NCBI RefSeq assembly: GCF_001279585.1
Contig: NZ_LGEC01000080.1
Coordinates: forward strand, 218,184-282,183
Source: Nocardiopsis sp. NRRL B-16309
Lineage (GTDB): Bacteria > Actinomycetota > Actinomycetes > Streptosporangiales > Streptosporangiaceae
Direction of reading: 5' to 3'
Length of the DNA: 64,000 nt
A program made the translations under genes and the position numbers. Of the stretch, positions 8,914 through 17,447 are shown piece by piece (position 1 is the first letter of the stretch; each line of letters opens with the position of its first letter). The notes beneath the pieces are model-generated. The model did not search any database, was not told the origin of the DNA, and saw nothing but the letters and a program-made list of their open reading frames with translations.

Positions 8914-9560
8914 ATGAACTTTCCAGGGCGTGAGACGTCAGGGACCTCGCCGACCAGTCTTCCCGGCACACCTCAGGCGCTCGCGCCTCGCCCATGGTCA
9001 CGGACGCATGGAGAAATGTCCAGTCCAGAGGGCTTGTGTCCCATGCGGGACCCGCGCTGGACGCGGTGCTGGAACCCTGTCGGCGCCGCCGTCACCCAGA
9101 TGCGATGTTTACCGCTGCGGAGCGGGTGGAAGTGGCGCGTTGTGCCCATGCCAACGGGCGTGCCGCGTGACGACGGCTGGTGACGTAGGAGCGTGTGTGT
9201 GCTCGTAGGACGGACAGTGCCCCCCGTGAAAACGGGCAAAGCACATATTAAGTCAATGAAACGGTCACGCTGTGTTGGCGCGTGCGCGTGACATGTCTCA
9301 CTGTCGTCTGATTCGCGGCGGTGTGTCGGGGATCGGCCCTGACACAAGCCGTCTCCTACCCTGAAAGTTCGGCGTTCATGTTCGGGTCCTGGAATGGGAT
9401 GTCCGGACTGCGAAACCCCGGCGCGCGGTGCCGGGTGGCCGCCCATCCGACACACGGGACACATCCGCCCCATCCTGGCCGTCGAGCCGAGTGGCCCGAG
9501 TGGCCTCTGGGACTCCGGACGGTCGGTTGAGCGGGTGGGGCGCGGAGGTCTTGGGGTGGT
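8914..9560. other. gene-free spacer upstream of nhaA
   Basis: No frame here has convincing coding character on either strand. It holds a small hairpin, CCCGT-GAAA-ACGGG (9223-9236), with a GAAA tetraloop. An AT-richer stretch around 9240-9262 on the minus strand contains TTGACT and TAATAT and could be part of the nhaA promoter. I could not match it to a known riboswitch. Confidence 0.4.
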
Positions 9561-9790
9561 GGCCGACTCTGGCGGTTTGCCGCCTCCCCGTCGGCGATGG
9601 TGGGTGGCGGGGAGTGGGGCTGGGCGCGGAGTGTCTCGGTTGAGGGTGGTGGCCGACTCTGGCGGTTGGCCGCCTCCCCGTCGGCGATGGTGGGTGGCGG
9701 GGAGTGGGGCTGGGCGCGGAGTGTCTCGGTTGAGGGTGGTAGCCGATCTTGGCGGTTCACCGCCTCCCCGTCGGCGATGGTGGGTGGCGG
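9561..9790. repeat. 90-bp tandem repeat array, about 2.6 copies
   Basis: Copies start at 9561, 9651 and 9741 (the last partial, ending near 9790). Copies 1 and 2 are almost identical over 90 bp; copy 3 has a few changes. Each copy has the short hairpin GGCGG-NNNN-CCGCC in which the stem is constant but the loop differs (TTTG, TTGG, TTCA), followed by a constant segment TCCCCGTCGGCGATGG. Because 90 is a multiple of 3, long frames run through it on both strands, but these look like by-products. There are no spacers of CRISPR type. It lies just upstream of an alpha/beta hydrolase gene. Confidence 0.85.
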
Positions 9791-9839
9791 GAGGGAGAAT
9801 GGTCGACACTGGCTTCCCCTACCGGAAACAAGGCTGCTG

Positions 9840-10718
9840 ATGCTCGACTCCCAAGTGCGCGGTGCGCACGTCTACCGTTCACGGGACGGTGCGCGGGTGG
9901 TGCGCGAGTGGTGCGAGCGGGAGATCGCCGCCTGCCCGGAGCTCACCGCCCTGGCGGCCCTGGAGACCGAACTCGGCACGACCCGGGCGTTCCGTGCTCC
10001 AGGGGGTGACGGAGACCCGGTGGTGCTGCTCAGCGGTACCAACTTCAACACCGCCACCTCCGTCGAGCTGATCCGTGCCCTGGCCGTCGACCGCCCCGTC
10101 ATCTCGCTCGACCTGCCCGGCCAGCCCGGCCTGAGCTGCGATGTGCGTCCGCGCGGGGCGCGCGTCAAGGCCTACGGCGCCTGGCTCGACCAGGTCCTGC
10201 CGCAGGTGACCGACCGGCCCTCCCTCGTGCTCGGCCACTCCCTCGGTGCCATGGTCGCCCTGGCGGCCCACCCGTCACCGCTGGTCAAGGCGCTGGTGCT
10301 GGTGTCCCCGGCCGGACTGACCGCGGCCGGGACGACTCCTGAGCTGCTGCGCGCGGCGCTGCCGTGGATGATCGGGCCGCGTGACAGCAAGAGCACCCGG
10401 CTGCTCAACGCGATGAGCGGCCGTGCCCACATCGCCCAGGGTGTGCATCCGCTGGCCCCCTGGATGACGCTGGTGGGTCGCTACTGTCGCACCAGTCTGG
10501 CTCCGGCGCCGCTGCCGATGGAGTGCCTGCGCCCCTGGCGCGAGACCCCGATCACCGTCGCGACCGGTTCCGAGGACACGCTGTTCTCGCCCGCCCGGCT
10601 GCACGGTCCCGCCTACCGGCTGCTGGGCGCCGAGGTCCACACCATGGAGGGCTTGGGGCATCTCGGACCGCTGGAGGACCCGGCCCCGGTCGCCGCCCTG
10701 CTCCGCGAACTCGACTGA
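9840..10718 (+). CDS. alpha/beta fold hydrolase
   Basis: 292 residues from ATG 9840. The frame is open much further upstream, but only because it runs through the 90-bp repeat array, so I start it after the array. The nucleophile motif is GHSLG with S134; the catalytic His is near the end in MEGLGHLGPLEDP and an acidic residue lies in TGSEDTLF. The segment VVLLSGTNFNTATSVELI at about 61-78 holds the oxyanion-hole region. This is a serine hydrolase of unknown substrate. Upstream and downstream spacers contain no co-directional partner closer than the Pro-rich surface protein gene at 10790. Confidence 0.85.
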   Translation: MLDSQVRGAHVYRSRDGARVVREWCEREIAACPELTALAALETELGTTRAFRAPGGDGDPVVLLSGTNFNTATSVELIRALAVDRPVISLDLPGQPGLSCDVRPRGARVKAYGAWLDQVLPQVTDRPSLVLGHSLGAMVALAAHPSPLVKALVLVSPAGLTAAGTTPELLRAALPWMIGPRDSKSTRLLNAMSGRAHIAQGVHPLAPWMTLVGRYCRTSLAPAPLPMECLRPWRETPITVATGSEDTLFSPARLHGPAYRLLGAEVHTMEGLGHLGPLEDPAPVAALLRELD

Positions 10719-10789
10719 CGGAGTCGCCTTCGGCCGTCCCACACCCCGCCAACGTCCACTTCCATCACTTTTGGTAGTCGATAACTACT

Positions 10790-11926
10790 ATGAGTGACAT
10801 GAAGGTGGACATGTCTTCGATCAGCCGCATGCGCGAACGCGCGGGTCCTGTGCGTCCCCGATGGCGGGCACTCGTGTCCGGGGCATCGGCGGCCACGCTG
10901 ACGGCCGTGGCCGCGCTCTCGCTCCCCGGCGCCGCGAGCGCCACGGGTGCGGACCGGCCGGACACGGGTTCTCTGACGATCGTCCAGGAGGTCGTTCCTC
11001 TGGGCAAAGAGGGCGAGGAGGCCGTACCCGGGTCGCCGAGGGGCGGCCTCGACGTGCGGCTGACGCTCACCGGTCCCGGTGGCGCGGGTGCCGCGGACCA
11101 GGACGGGGACGCGGACTCGGATTCGGACCGCGAGGGTTACGAACACGGTGACACGGTGACCATCGACGCGTCGGTGCCCGTCGGCCACGAGGGTCACGAG
11201 GGGTGTGTGGTCACCACCGCGCGCCTGACCGAGGCCAACGGGGAGAAGGTCGACGAGCCGCTGCCCGTGGACGTGACGCTGACCGGGCGGGGCGACACGT
11301 ACACCGTCACGCACAGCGTGGTCTGCGACGGCACGGAACCGCGCACCGCGGGGGAGTCGGAGAAGCCGGGGGCCTCCGGGACGTCCGAGCCGCCTGAATC
11401 GCCTGTGCGACCTGAGTCGTCGGGGTCCCTAGGGGCTCCCGAAGCGCCGGAGCCGTCCGAGCCTCCGCGGTCGCCGGTGTCCTCTGGGCCGCCCGAGCCG
11501 TCCGGGCCCGAACCATCGGACCCGGCCCCGGCACCGCAGTCGAACGCGGCGCCACAACCGGACCCACAGCCGGAGCACGCGCCACGGTCGGACCCGAGGG
11601 GCTCCGTGGACCCGCTCGACGAGTCGTCGGCGTCGTCCGGGCCGTCACCCCGCCCCTCTCCGTCGTTCGGACCCATGTCGCGGGTCGGACCGGGCGACCG
11701 GACCGATGGGTCCGACCTCGGCCAGGGCGACCTGGATCTCCTAAGCGGCGGCCACACTGGTGACTCCGGTCAGGACGGCGAGCACCCGCGGCGGCCCCTC
11801 GCCCTGACCGGACCGTCCGTCGGCTTCGCGGCCTCCGGCGCGCTGCTCCTGACCGGCCTGGGCCTGGCGGCCGTGCTGATCGCTCGGGAACGACGGCAGG
11901 CCCGGGCCCTGCGCGTCGGCGCCTGA
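10790..11926 (+). CDS. secreted Pro-rich protein with LALTG sorting signal
   Basis: 378 residues. The first 50 or so form a signal peptide with a basic start, a hydrophobic core and the AXA-like end GAASA. Residues of about 55-180 are a beta-rich domain starting SLTIVQEVVP, like the small prealbumin-type domains of actinomycete surface proteins. A long Pro/Ser/Glu/Gly region (about 185-310) should be a wall-spanning stalk. The end carries LALTG at 337-341, a membrane segment and a basic tail (RERRQAR). LAXTG is the motif cut by class E sortases, so the protein is probably linked to peptidoglycan. No sortase gene is in the window. ATG 10799 is another possible start. Confidence 0.8.
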   Translation: MSDMKVDMSSISRMRERAGPVRPRWRALVSGASAATLTAVAALSLPGAASATGADRPDTGSLTIVQEVVPLGKEGEEAVPGSPRGGLDVRLTLTGPGGAGAADQDGDADSDSDREGYEHGDTVTIDASVPVGHEGHEGCVVTTARLTEANGEKVDEPLPVDVTLTGRGDTYTVTHSVVCDGTEPRTAGESEKPGASGTSEPPESPVRPESSGSLGAPEAPEPSEPPRSPVSSGPPEPSGPEPSDPAPAPQSNAAPQPDPQPEHAPRSDPRGSVDPLDESSASSGPSPRPSPSFGPMSRVGPGDRTDGSDLGQGDLDLLSGGHTGDSGQDGEHPRRPLALTGPSVGFAASGALLLTGLGLAAVLIARERRQARALRVGA

Positions 11927-11993
11927 CCCGCGGCCGGGCCGGGCGTCCCCCACCAGAACGGCGGGGTCCGCCCGGCCCGAGGAGGAGGCACGG

Positions 11994-12480
11994 TCAGGCG
12001 CCGGCGCGGGCTCCGTCGACGCTCGTGGGCAGGTGCCGTCCCTCGGCGTTGGAGGCCCGGCGGGCCAGCGACACCGCGACGATGGACACCAGCGCGGTGA
12101 ACACCAGGTAGCCCGCCACGGGCACCCACGACTCGTCGAACCGGGACAGCAGCCAGGTCGCGATCAGTGGTGGGGTGCCCCCCGCGAGCGCGGCGCCGAG
12201 CTGGTAGCCGAGGCTCACCCCGGTGTAGCGGACGCGGGTGGAGAAGATCTCCGAGCACAGCGTGCCGATGGTCGCGGTGATCGGTGACCACAGCACGCCC
12301 AGACCGATGACGGTGGCCAGGACCAGCATGAACGGGCTGCCGGTGCCGAGCATCATGTAGGGCCCGATGAACTGCGCCAGCAGGGTCGCGCCGGTGAGGT
12401 AGACGCGTCGGCGGCCGAACGTGTCCGACAGGCGCCCCGCAGAAGTGACCAGCGGGTAGATCCCGAACGAACGCCAGAAC
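11994..12480 (-). pseudogene. C-terminal remnant of an MHS-type MFS transporter
   Basis: The frame ending at 11994 encodes the second half of a metabolite/H+ symporter: the loop GRLSDTFGRRRVYLTGA, then membrane segments with SEIFSTRVRYTGVSLGYQLGAALAGG, a hallmark of the ProP/ShiA group. Homology begins near 12480; the residues before it (to an ATG at 12578) do not look like the transporter and overlap the upstream region of the desaturase gene. About 140-160 residues of an expected 430-460 remain. I read it as a 5'-truncated relic. Its right edge lies beside the dyad at 12483-12500. Confidence 0.7.
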
Positions 12481-12482
12481 AC

Positions 12483-12500
12483 AGGGGTGCCTGCACCCCT
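12483..12500. promoter_or_regulatory. 8-2-8 perfect inverted repeat upstream of the desaturase gene
   Basis: AGGGGTGC (12483-12490) and GCACCCCT (12493-12500) are exact inverted copies around CT. It lies about 90 bp before the desaturase start, upstream of a possible -10 element TAGCGT near 12546. It could be a repressor site for the desaturase gene or a scar at the edge of the truncated transporter. Confidence 0.45.
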
Positions 12501-12590
12501 AATTCGCGGCGTGGTGGTGCCATGGCCCGGATCACACTCCGCGCCTAGCGTGGTCGTTATACCCGCCGACCACGTCACCAGGGGGAATGG

Positions 12591-13646
12591 ATGCCCAACG
12601 CGAGCACGGCGCCGTCTACGGCGACCCTAGGAACCAGGCGGGGGAGCGACTTCTCCGAGCTGTCGCGCCGGGTCCAGAAGGCCGGTCTGATGGAGCGCAC
12701 GCCCGTGTACTTCGCCGTCCGGCTGTCGCTGATCGCCCTGTCCTTCGTCGGCGTGTGGGCCCTGTTCTTCCTTCTGGGCGACTCCTGGTGGCAGCTGGCG
12801 ACGGCCGTGGCGATGGCCGCGGTGTTCGGGCAGGTGGGACTGGTGTCCCACGAGCTCGCCCACCTGCAGATCCTCTCCAAGCGCGCCCCGAGCGTGGCCC
12901 TGGGCCGGATCGTCGGCAACCTCGGCATCGGACTGGGGTACGGGTGGTGGCAGGACAAGCACACCCGGCACCACGCCAACCCGAACCACGAGGAACTCGA
13001 CCCCGACGTCGGCGCCGAACTGCTCGTGTGGTCCGAGGGCCAGGCACAGGCGGCTCGCGGCCTGCCCGCCTTCATCGGCCGCTACCAGGCGTTCCTCTTC
13101 TACCCGTTCCTGCTGCTGGAGGGCATCAACCTCCACGTGGGCAGCGTCCGGGCGCTCTTCCGCCGCAGCACCAAGCAGCGCGCCCTGGAGGGCGTGCTCC
13201 TGGGGGCGCACTTCGCGCTCTACCTCGGTGCGGTGTTCGCGGTCCTGGACCCGCTCCAGGCGGTCGCGTTCATCGCGGTGCAGCAGGGACTGTTCGGCGT
13301 CTACCTGGGCTGCATCTTCGCGCCCAACCACAAGGGCATGCCCACGCTGAAGAAGGGCGAGAAGCTCGACTTCCTGCGCAAGCAGGTGCTGACCTCGCGC
13401 AACGTGCGCGGCGGCTGGTTCACCGACATCGCTCTGGGCGGCCTCAACTACCAGATCGAGCACCACCTCTTCCCCAACATGCCCACGCCGCACCTCGGGC
13501 GCGCCCAGGTGATCGTGCGCGACTACTGCGCCGAGATCGGTGTGCCCTACCACGAGACCGGCTTCGTGCGCTCGCACGTCGAGGCCCTCACCCACATGCA
13601 CAAAGTGGGCGCGCCCCTGCGTGAGCGCCACCGCCAGGCCGCCTAG
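12591..13646 (+). CDS. membrane fatty acid desaturase
   Basis: 351 residues. It belongs to the membrane di-iron desaturases that put double bonds into acyl chains. All three histidine boxes are present: HELAH (87-91), HTRHH (124-128) and QIEHH (288-292). The Gln in the third box is typical of front-end and acyl-lipid desaturases (Delta-6 and DesA3 types). Four hydrophobic segments lie between the boxes. ATG 12591 follows AGGGGGA; an ATG 4 bases earlier is in another frame. The electron donor gene is not nearby. Cold or membrane-fluidity control would fit, but the sequence does not show it. Confidence 0.93.
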   Translation: MPNASTAPSTATLGTRRGSDFSELSRRVQKAGLMERTPVYFAVRLSLIALSFVGVWALFFLLGDSWWQLATAVAMAAVFGQVGLVSHELAHLQILSKRAPSVALGRIVGNLGIGLGYGWWQDKHTRHHANPNHEELDPDVGAELLVWSEGQAQAARGLPAFIGRYQAFLFYPFLLLEGINLHVGSVRALFRRSTKQRALEGVLLGAHFALYLGAVFAVLDPLQAVAFIAVQQGLFGVYLGCIFAPNHKGMPTLKKGEKLDFLRKQVLTSRNVRGGWFTDIALGGLNYQIEHHLFPNMPTPHLGRAQVIVRDYCAEIGVPYHETGFVRSHVEALTHMHKVGAPLRERHRQAA

Positions 13647-13649
13647 GGA

Positions 13650-13802
13650 GTGTTTTTCTGAAGGCTTTCGGGTGAGCGAGCGGTCGTCAGGCCATCTCTC
13701 GCAAGACGATGTGCGAAGTTCAGCCTGGTTGTGCTTCACGAGCGCAGAGGCGCGGCGAGAGGCAGCCTGGCGGCCGCGAGCCCGGAATGCTGCAAAAAAC
13801 AC
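13650..13802. repeat. 153-bp foldback (MITE-like or structured RNA) element
   Basis: The ends GTGTTTTT (13650-13657) and AAAAACAC (13795-13802) are exact inverted copies. Inside, GCGGTCGTCAGGC on the left pairs with GCCTGGCGGCCGC on the right; the two differences are changes that keep G-U pairs. Next, CATCTCTCGC pairs with GCGAGAGGCA in the same way. So nearly the whole element folds into one long hairpin. It starts 3 bp after the desaturase stop. The A/T-rich ends stand out in this GC-rich DNA. It could be a non-autonomous mobile element, a structured 3' RNA or a terminator of unusual size. Confidence 0.6.
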
Positions 13803-13926
13803 GACACGACCTAGCCCGGACGCGTCGGTACCCGGACGGCTTCGGTTCCCGGGCGCTCCGCTACCCGAACGGTCTGGACCGGTGCTTCCATGGTGGTCGG
13901 TGATCGTCGACGAACCAGGAGAGCCC

Positions 13927-14925
13927 GTGGCGGCGGAAGAGGTCTACAGCGTCGAGCGCGTCATGGAGCACGGCCCGGAGATCTACGCCGGGACCGGCCT
14001 GGACGTGCGGGCGGTGGTGGCGCGGATGCCTCACGAGGTCAAGGAGCACTTCCTCCTCGACCGCGTGCCCTGGCACCGCTTCCCCCACGCCTACGGGACG
14101 GACGACTCCGTGCCGCTCGGGCTCGCGGCGCTCCGATCGGACGACGCGGCACCTGTGGACCGGGCGCTCGGTTCGCTCTGGAGTACCGTCTGCCACCAGG
14201 GCGCGACGTCCCCGTCCGGTGCGCTCGCGGTTCCCTTCCTGCTCCGGGCCGCCGCCGACCCCTCGGCGCACGGTCGAGCGGGCACGCTGGAACTGGTCGC
14301 CGAGCTGGCGAGGCCCGAGCACTTCGGTGACGGCACCCGCGCGGGCCTCCTCCGGAGCACGGAGGGCCGGATGCTGTGGGACAACAACGGCTACCTCGTG
14401 AACTGGTCCGTCGAGGCGGCACAGGACGCCGTCGCCGCCGACGCCGACATCCTCCTCGCCCTCCTCGACGACCCTGTTCCCGGCATCCGGGGTCTGGCCT
14501 GCTACGCGCTGGCCACCGCCTCCGGTGCGGTCGGCAGGATCTCGGCCGCGCTGCACGACCGGTTTCGTGCCGAGAAGGAGCCGGCGGTCCGGGCGAGCCT
14601 GGTCCTGGCGATCGGTCAACTGGCCCGGGAGCACTCCGACGGGCGCGCGGTCGCGTGGGCCCGTGCCCTGTGGTCGGACCCGGAGCGGCCCGCCGAGGTC
14701 AGAGTGGGTGCCGCGCTGGTGTGGCCGTGCCTGGTGGACGATCGGGTTCCCGAGGAGCTGCGGGCCGTCCTCGACGACACCGTCACCGACGACACGGTCC
14801 GGCTCATGGCGGCGGTCCCGTGGATGCGGGCGGTCGACGAGCACGGCGCCGGACTCACCCGCTGCGTGGCGCAGATGCTGCGCCCTGACGCGCGCGCGGC
14901 GGTCGATTCCGACCCGTTCGCCTGA
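13927..14925 (+). CDS. HEAT-repeat-like protein of unknown function
   Basis: 332 residues from GTG 13927, chosen for AGGAGAG at 13917-13923; the open frame reaches back into the desaturase gene and the foldback element without a site. The protein is made of helical pairs such as LLALLDDPVPGIRGLACYALAT and EPAVRASLVLAIGQLAREHSDG, which look like HEAT or PBS-lyase type repeats. No catalytic motif is visible. Proteins of this kind act as scaffolds, and similar actinomycete proteins appear in immunity-protein lists, but no toxin partner is adjacent. Function unknown. Confidence 0.75.
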   Translation: MAAEEVYSVERVMEHGPEIYAGTGLDVRAVVARMPHEVKEHFLLDRVPWHRFPHAYGTDDSVPLGLAALRSDDAAPVDRALGSLWSTVCHQGATSPSGALAVPFLLRAAADPSAHGRAGTLELVAELARPEHFGDGTRAGLLRSTEGRMLWDNNGYLVNWSVEAAQDAVAADADILLALLDDPVPGIRGLACYALATASGAVGRISAALHDRFRAEKEPAVRASLVLAIGQLAREHSDGRAVAWARALWSDPERPAEVRVGAALVWPCLVDDRVPEELRAVLDDTVTDDTVRLMAAVPWMRAVDEHGAGLTRCVAQMLRPDARAAVDSDPFA

Positions 14926-15014
14926 CCTGGAGTCGGGTCGTCCGGGTCCGGCGGCACCGGCGCCCGGCGTTCCCGGCGCGGCCGGTGGTGTCCGCGGTGC
15001 CGCGGGAACGCTGC

Positions 15015-15269
15015 CTAACCCTCCTGGCCGCGCTCCCGGGCTCGGGCGGACTCGGTGTGCGATCGCGGCTCCGACTCGGGCAGCGGGACCGCCCGCAGGA
15101 CCTCGTTGGGCTCGTTGAAGTCGGCGGGCGGCATCGAGCGCAGTGCGCTGAGCATCTCCTCGTCCCCGTCCGCCGCCAGAGCGCGTTCCACGATGGTGTC
15201 CTTGTCGGCCGGGAAGTCCATGGCGTCCAGGATCTGCCGCAGACCGTCGACACCGCGCTTGACGCCCAT
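15015..15269 (-). CDS. DUF2795 family small protein
   Basis: 84 residues. The first 65 fit the DUF2795 pattern: MGVKRGVDGLRQILDAMDFP, then ADKDTIVERALAADGDEEM and LSALRSMPPADFNEPNEVLRA. These are small helical proteins common in actinomycetes, of unknown role. The last 15-20 residues are charged and probably disordered. It converges with the HEAT-like gene; a separate promoter probably lies in the 140-bp gap before the monooxygenase gene end at 15409. Confidence 0.8.
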   Translation of the reverse strand: MGVKRGVDGLRQILDAMDFPADKDTIVERALAADGDEEMLSALRSMPPADFNEPNEVLRAVPLPESEPRSHTESARARERGQEG

Positions 15270-15408
15270 GTTCCACCCCTCGTTCGACCGCGATCGGAAC
15301 CCGTGCTGGCAACGATGGGTGACTACCCGGTGGCACAGGGTTCAATCGCCGGGCCCGAAGGACGGACGGGCCCGGCGATCGGTCGGGGGCGTTCCCTTCC
15401 CCAGGGGG

Positions 15409-16746
15409 TCAGGCACCCAGAAGGTTCTCCCGCAGGGTCGTGCCCTCGTAGTCCGAGGCCACGGCACCGCGTCGGCGCAGCTCGGGGACCAGCAGGTGCA
15501 CCACGTCCAGCAGCGACGAGGGCATCGACATCGGGTTGCAGACCATGAACCCGCCGCGGGACCCGGTCGCCGCGAACTGCTTCTCCAGCTCGTCGGCGAC
15601 GGTGGCGGGCGTACCGGCGATCGTCTGGTCGTAACCGGTGGCGAACCGCCAGCCCTCGTCGAAGAACTCGGTCCGCTCCATCTCGGCGTCCTCGCCCCGC
15701 TGGGCGATCAGCCGTTGCAGGAAGCCCGCCTGCGTCGCCTGGGCCGCCGTGATCGCCTCCGCGACCTCCGCCAGCGCGAACCGCGCGGGCAGGGTCGAGA
15801 AGTCGAACCCGTGGTTGTACGACAGGTAGGCGCCCACGGCCTCCGGCGGCAGGCTCCCGGTCATCCGCTCCTTCTTGGCCCGGGCCTCGTCCTCGGTCTC
15901 GCCGAGCACCACCTGGATCGCCCACAGGATGCCGACGTCCTCGGGCGCGCGGCCCGCCGCGACCAGCGCCTCGTCCAGCCGGGTCCGGTGCGAGACCTGT
16001 GAGGGCAGGTGCCCGCCCAGCCCGAACACCACGTCGGCGAAGGCCGCCGACGCCGCGATGCCCCGGGGGGAGGCCCCCGCCTGCACCAGCACCGGCCGCC
16101 CCTGCGGGCTGGGGACCGCCGGCAGCGGCCCGGCCACCCGGAAGTGCGCGCCGTCGTGGTCGACGCGGTGCACCTTCGACGGATCGGCGAACACGCCGGT
16201 CTCCCGGTCCGCGACGATCGCCCCCGGTTCGACCGAGTCCCACAGCCGGCGGCAGACCTCGACGAACTCCTCCATGCGCTCGTAGCGCGCGTCGTGGTCC
16301 ATGAGGCCGTCGTGGCCGTAGTTGGCCGCGTCCGCCAGCCGGCCCGACGCCACCACGTTGAACGCGATCCGGCCCGCCGTCACGTGGTCCAGCGAGTTCA
16401 GCAGCCGTGCCACGTAGAACGGGTGCATGTAGGTGGAGGAGTAGGTCAGCCCGAACCCGATCCGGCTTGTGGCCTGGGCCATCGCCGCCACGAACGGGCT
16501 CATGTCCTGGCGCGGCCACTGCACGCCGTGCCGGACCGCCGCGTCCATCGACGACTCCCACGTGTCCGGGATCCCCGTGCCGTCCCCGAAGAACAGCATG
16601 TCGATCCCGCCGCGCTCGGCCGCGATCGCCAGCTCGGTGAACATGCGCACGTCGGGGTAGGCGGCGCCCACCCACGACCCCGGTGCCGACCAGCCGCCCT
16701 CGGTGTGGGTGAAGGACAGGTCGAACGCCAGCTTCATCCGGTTCAC
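15409..16746 (-). CDS. LLM flavin-dependent monooxygenase, NtaA/SnaA/DszA type
   Basis: 445 residues. It is a TIM-barrel luciferase-like monooxygenase that uses FMNH2 from a separate reductase. Family features include MLFFGDGTGIPDTWESS, FGLTYSSTYMHPFYVAR, DHVTAGRIAFNVVAS and RPVLVQAGASPRG. Length and motifs fit the nitrilotriacetate/dibenzothiophene-sulfone oxygenase branch rather than the bacterial luciferase branch. GTG 16746 overlaps the stop of the amidohydrolase gene by 4 bases (GTGA), so it is the last gene of the operon. ATG 16737 is an alternative start. Two flavin reductase genes in the operon could supply FMNH2. Confidence 0.9.
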   Translation of the reverse strand: MNRMKLAFDLSFTHTEGGWSAPGSWVGAAYPDVRMFTELAIAAERGGIDMLFFGDGTGIPDTWESSMDAAVRHGVQWPRQDMSPFVAAMAQATSRIGFGLTYSSTYMHPFYVARLLNSLDHVTAGRIAFNVVASGRLADAANYGHDGLMDHDARYERMEEFVEVCRRLWDSVEPGAIVADRETGVFADPSKVHRVDHDGAHFRVAGPLPAVPSPQGRPVLVQAGASPRGIAASAAFADVVFGLGGHLPSQVSHRTRLDEALVAAGRAPEDVGILWAIQVVLGETEDEARAKKERMTGSLPPEAVGAYLSYNHGFDFSTLPARFALAEVAEAITAAQATQAGFLQRLIAQRGEDAEMERTEFFDEGWRFATGYDQTIAGTPATVADELEKQFAATGSRGGFMVCNPMSMPSSLLDVVHLLVPELRRRGAVASDYEGTTLRENLLGA

Positions 16747-17447
16747 GCGGTCACCTTCCGTCCGTGCGTCGCCGTGGTCCGTGCTTCGGAGCCCCAGGCC
16801 GACGCGAGGGCGTCGGCGGTGGCGACCACGGCCGCGTTCTGGGCCAGGGCCGCCAGCGCGTGCCGGTGGGCGTCCTCCTCGTAGGCCGCCGTGGCGTCGG
16901 CCGCCACCACGGTCCGGAACCCCAGCTGGAAGGCGTCCCGCACGGTGGCGTCCACACAGCACTCGGTGGTCAGGCCGGCGGCGGCGATCCATGTCGTGCC
17001 CGCCGACCGCAGCGTGTCCGCCAGGCCGGTGCCGTGGAAGCCCGAGTACCGCCGCTTGACCACGACCTCCTCACCGGTCTCAGGGGACGCCCCGAACCAC
17101 GCGGCGCCGGGCGACCCCTCCACACAGGGCTCCTCCGCCTCGTCCTCGGCCGGGTCCTCCGGCAGGCCGCGCAGCCAGCGCGACGCGGCCCACGGCTCGG
17201 CCGGGTCCTGTCCGAGCCCCACCCACACCACGCGCACACCGGCGGCGCGGGCCGCGCCGACCAGGGCCGTCACCCGCCGCACGGCGGCGGCGACCCGCTC
17301 CAGGTCCGCCTGGTCCAGCCAGGTGAGCGCGGCCGGGTCGGCGAAGTCGCGTTGAACGTCGACGACCAGCAGCGCGCACTCCCGGGCGGGGCCGGGCGGG
17401 GCCCACACGCGCCCGGACACGTCGGTGAGGCCCGTCCCCTGGCTCAA
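16743..17447 (-). CDS. isochorismatase-family cysteine hydrolase (RutB-like)
   Basis: 234 residues. The Asp-Lys-Cys triad of this family is visible: D30 in LLVVDVQRDF, K131 in EVVVKRRYSGF and C164 in TTECCVDATVRDAF. In pyrimidine breakdown RutB cleaves the ureidoacrylate peroxide made by RutA; other members cleave amides such as nicotinamide. The start is taken as TTG 17447, which overlaps the RutA-like stop as TTGA; a GTG eleven codons in is possible. Its place directly after a RutA-like gene supports a RutB-like role, but substrate identity is inference. Confidence 0.85.
   Translation of the reverse strand: MSQGTGLTDVSGRVWAPPGPARECALLVVDVQRDFADPAALTWLDQADLERVAAAVRRVTALVGAARAAGVRVVWVGLGQDPAEPWAASRWLRGLPEDPAEDEAEEPCVEGSPGAAWFGASPETGEEVVVKRRYSGFHGTGLADTLRSAGTTWIAAAGLTTECCVDATVRDAFQLGFRTVVAADATAAYEEDAHRHALAALAQNAAVVATADALASAWGSEARTTATHGRKVTA

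Noticed and set aside
7051..9183. 710-residue open frame on the plus strand
   Set aside because: Antisense to nhaA and out of frame with the MocR gene; nhaA has full motif support.
8914..9560. Riboswitch or c-di-AMP (ydaO-like) leader before nhaA
   Set aside because: I looked for conserved riboswitch cores on the minus strand and found only short hairpins; no match that I can defend.
9561..9790. CRISPR array
   Set aside because: The units are directly joined 90-bp repeats with no unique spacers and no cas genes nearby.
8973..9809. Minus-strand frame with THHRRRGGG repeats
   Set aside because: It arises only because the 90-bp tandem repeat is a multiple of 3; no start site or recognisable protein.
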